Assembly: GCF_000003815.2 (NCBI RefSeq) | Contig: NC_049985.1 | Span: forward strand, 25,829,104-25,893,103 | Direction of reading: 5' to 3' | Origin: Branchiostoma floridae | Taxonomy: Eukaryota; Chordata; Leptocardii; Amphioxiformes; Branchiostomatidae | DNA: 64,000 nt | In this document: one piece after another, positions 58,775-64,000 of the stretch | How the letters are laid out: each line of letters opens with the position of its first letter | How positions within the stretch are numbered: the stretch's first letter is position 1 | Program-made: the position numbers and the translations under genes | The notes under the pieces: generated by a model | The model's input: the letters and a program-made list of their open reading frames with translations, nothing else | Told to the model about the DNA's origin: nothing | Databases searched by the model: none

Positions 58775-59460
58775 CAGCAGGACAATCGAGTCAGTTTGGT
58801 ACCCCTGGGTGGATACATGTAGTTTGCAGATCTTCAACATTGAAATCAGTGCAATAGAAAATTTGGGTAGAGGACACATTTCAGTGTGATGGTGATTAAA
58901 CACGTAAATCTTGTAAATCTATGTCGTGAACCAGTTAAGTTGGTCTCCTGTAAAATCATGCCAGACTTGGCCAGACCTGTTTTCGCTTTAAAGACTACAG
59001 CAGCTACATTGTTCACGGTGATTCATAAAAAAGCGTAATTTGCACAATGTATAAAACTTATCATCATGGGTGTTTTTTTTTTATTGCTAATTGCTGTAGT
59101 ATTGTAAGGGACACTAAAGTGTTCATAAGTACCAGAGTTGAATATTTTCCTAGACTATTTTATCAATAAGATAGCTCTTATTACAGGCATTATAGAATTT
59201 GGTGAATCGTTTGTGTTTACTGTTGTACGAACATTTAATAAAGGATTTGTTTGTCCAATTTTTACAGTAGAAAAGAAAAAGTGTATGTTGAACAACACTG
59301 ATCTGATAAAGAATGGATCTTTATTATTGTAGTTCTCTTATGACAGCCTTATAATGCTTAACTGTATATATGTACTGTACAAATTCTTCCTCTCTAAGGG
59401 TGATCTATTGTGTGATTGTTTTCCTATGTCTGGATAAATAAATATGATGTCTGTCTATAC
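58775..59460 (+). other. NUMA1: NUMA1 3' UTR with poly(A) signals
   Basis: The sequence after the TAA stop is unique-looking and AT-rich. It contains two AATAAA hexamers, at 59237-59242 and 59437-59442. The second is followed by a TG-rich stretch (GATGTCTGTCTATAC) typical of a downstream element, so it is the likelier cleavage signal. Confidence 0.6.
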
Positions 59461-59605
59461 AAGTTGGCTGGTCTATTTTCTCAAGTTCACCAAAAATAGT
59501 TTTTCTTTAGACCTGTTCTTGAAACTAAATATTCAAAAGAAAGGTAGGAGGCTTTTTTCTATTAGAGATGACAATTGGTGAGTGATCAAAATTGAACTTA
59601 AGTGA

Positions 59606-59947
59606 AGAGCTGTGTACCTAAAGAAATTTTACTGGTACAGGTTCGGACTTTTATCTGTACCTCAACAAGTTTGATCAATTATCTGTAAGTTAACCTTTTC
59701 AGTTAGAAATTCTCATCTTTGTATGAGGATTTAGATATTTGAACCTCAAAACAAAGTTTTCTTAATTTTCAATGGCACGATTATCACAATTGTCATCTTT
59801 AAATTGGAATCAACTTATCTTTAGTCTCAAAAAAAGGTATTCAATAGTGATATAATATGTTTACTAAGGTACAGGTACACAGGTGTTTAGATCCAGACCT
59901 GTACCTGAACAATTTTATAGGTACGGATATTTAGGTACACAGCCCTA
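59606..59947. mobile_element. GTGTACCTAAA element, intact copy between NUMA1 and RNF121
   Basis: Left GAGCTGTGTACCTAAAG, right ATTTAGGTACACAGCCCTA, with internal CAGACCTGTACCTGAAC and CAGGTTCGGACTTTTA. 342 bp. The interior matches the split copy at 32204-33856. Confidence 0.7.
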
Positions 59948-60589
59948 CCATGCATGCCAAAAGAACAAAAATCTTTCCTTTTTTTAGCTTTTTTCTAGAC
60001 TGGTATCTAAACCTATTACAGTCTCTTTTTGCTTGTGCAAATATTTGCGCATACTAAGGGGACAAAGAAACTCAGCACCTACAATAGGTTTGGATACCAG
60101 ACAAGCTTTGTTTATTGAGCGGTCTGTCAAATAATTGGTCTCTCAGTGGTTACAGCCTCTTGTAGAAAGGGTGTGTAAGCTTAAGGAACAATATAGACAT
60201 ATTTCCAGCTTCTGACAATTTTAAAGTTGGACAGATTGTATGAAAATGCTTTGCCAGAAAGTGGAAGACTGAAGCCTACTCATTGCACAAAATATATAAA
60301 AATTAGAGAAGGATTTCACCTGAATTGGCTCCAAGCCTGCCCTATAAGTTTAAAATAAAAACAAACTGTACATACTGTGTATAGCAAACTCATTAGCCTC
60401 CTACACAGACCTTTTGGGTTGCCAGTTACATGTATCTATGGCTCTTTAGCTGGCATGCTCAACCTTGTGTGTCAGTAAGCAAAACTGGACTAAGAACATT
60501 GCAAATCACCCCCCTCCCCCACCAAAAGAAATACCTGTTCAGCTGCCTAATAGGGGGTGTTATCTTTCAATAGATAATAATTTTAGAAG

Positions 60590-60770
60590 AAAAACAATAC
60601 AAAGCACTACTTCACTGTAAGTGTATGATAAAGTTCCCACTAATCGGGAGCAAGCTAACTAGGATGATACTCAAGCTAACTACCAGCAGGTACAGGGATC
60701 AAAACCAGGCTATAACCATACAGCAGTCTAACCTTTGGGAGTTGGGGCATGTGAAGCAACATTAGCTACG
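60590..60770 (-). mobile_element. tRNA-like SINE fragment (minus)
   Basis: The reverse complement carries a B-box-like CCTGGTTTTGATCCCTG and an upstream CATGCCCCAACTCCC. The remaining intergenic sequence (59948-60589, 60771-61029) shows nothing recognisable except a diverged GTTCGCGG-type end near 60975 (GGATTTACAGTATA). Confidence 0.45.
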
Positions 60771-61029
60771 TTATAAAATACAACACTACATCTTAGAACC
60801 CTTGTGGTGTTTTTATTTTCATGGTGACTTCTCTGCCATGAACAGTCATAACAAAACGTATAACATTATGCACTTCCATATTGTATTGCCATAATTTTTA
60901 CTATGGAATAATTTCAACTGTGAACTTAAAACATTGCAGGGAAGTAAAATAAAACCAACACAAAAGTAAATGGATTTACAGTATATATGTCCAGTGGTTC
61001 ATGTGCTACTAAGGCACAGAGACAGTTTT

Positions 61030-61035
61030 TTTATT
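61030..61035 (-). terminator. RNF121: RNF121 poly(A) signal candidate
   Basis: TTTATT on the plus strand is AATAAA on the minus strand, 110 nt past the RNF121 stop. It is the first hexamer downstream. Its choice over later A-rich sites is inference. Confidence 0.45.
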
Positions 61036-61144
61036 GATATTAAAAGATTTGAAAGACCAGTTTACTTTACAAAGATCTTTTATCACCCCAGATCTACTTG
61101 TAGTTGCCATTTCTGTTCCATTCTAACTAGTAGCTAAATCCGCA

Positions 61145-64000
<2,856 letters not shown>

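Overview
The window is animal (chordate) genomic DNA, most probably from a lancelet (Branchiostoma). The species call is inference. It rests on long multi-intron genes with GT-AG junctions, a very dense load of short inverted-repeat transposons and tRNA-type SINEs, and a NuMA gene followed tail-to-tail by an RNF121 gene, an order I recall from human chromosome 11q13. One run of 421 Ns (41526-41946) marks an assembly gap.

Layout. 1-14 kb is gene-poor and made mostly of repeats. It holds two inverted copies of a ~1.65 kb block (about 3975-5610 and 10245-11935), each carrying the same 144-bp coding repeat. The left copy keeps an open frame of 248 codons; the right copy is frame-broken. 14.15-18.64 kb (+) holds the 3' four exons of a predicted type II membrane protein. 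It has a cytosolic tail with 23 copies of a Tyr-Glu-Asn motif, one membrane span, a Ser/Thr/Pro stalk and a leucine-rich-repeat ectodomain. 18.65-26 kb is repeat-filled spacer: elements with palindromic ends, a deleted mariner, ATGCAAAT-rich repeats and a LINE-like 3' fragment.

26.18-58.77 kb (+) is a complete NUMA1 orthologue. I could follow 31 coding exons with consistent splice phase from ATG to TAA (6996 nt, 2331 codons). The head domain lies in exons 1-5, the long coiled coil in exons 8-21, the LGN-binding peptide in exon 24, and a basic nuclear-localisation and chromatin/microtubule tail in exons 25-31. Its introns carry many transposons. Intron 10 holds five tandem copies of the next exon's acceptor plus its first codons. 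Exon 16 contains a 126-bp (42-residue, six-heptad) internal repeat.

61.0-63.7 kb (-) holds the last four coding exons of RNF121 (RING-H2 E3 ligase of the ER/Golgi membrane). Its 5' part lies beyond the window. NUMA1 and RNF121 converge with about 1.6 kb between their likely poly(A) signals.

The points most worth follow-up are the Tyr-Glu-Asn array protein, the in-frame decoy exons and coding repeat in NUMA1, and the inverted repeat-protein block in which a 4-nt frameshift has spread through the repeat units.
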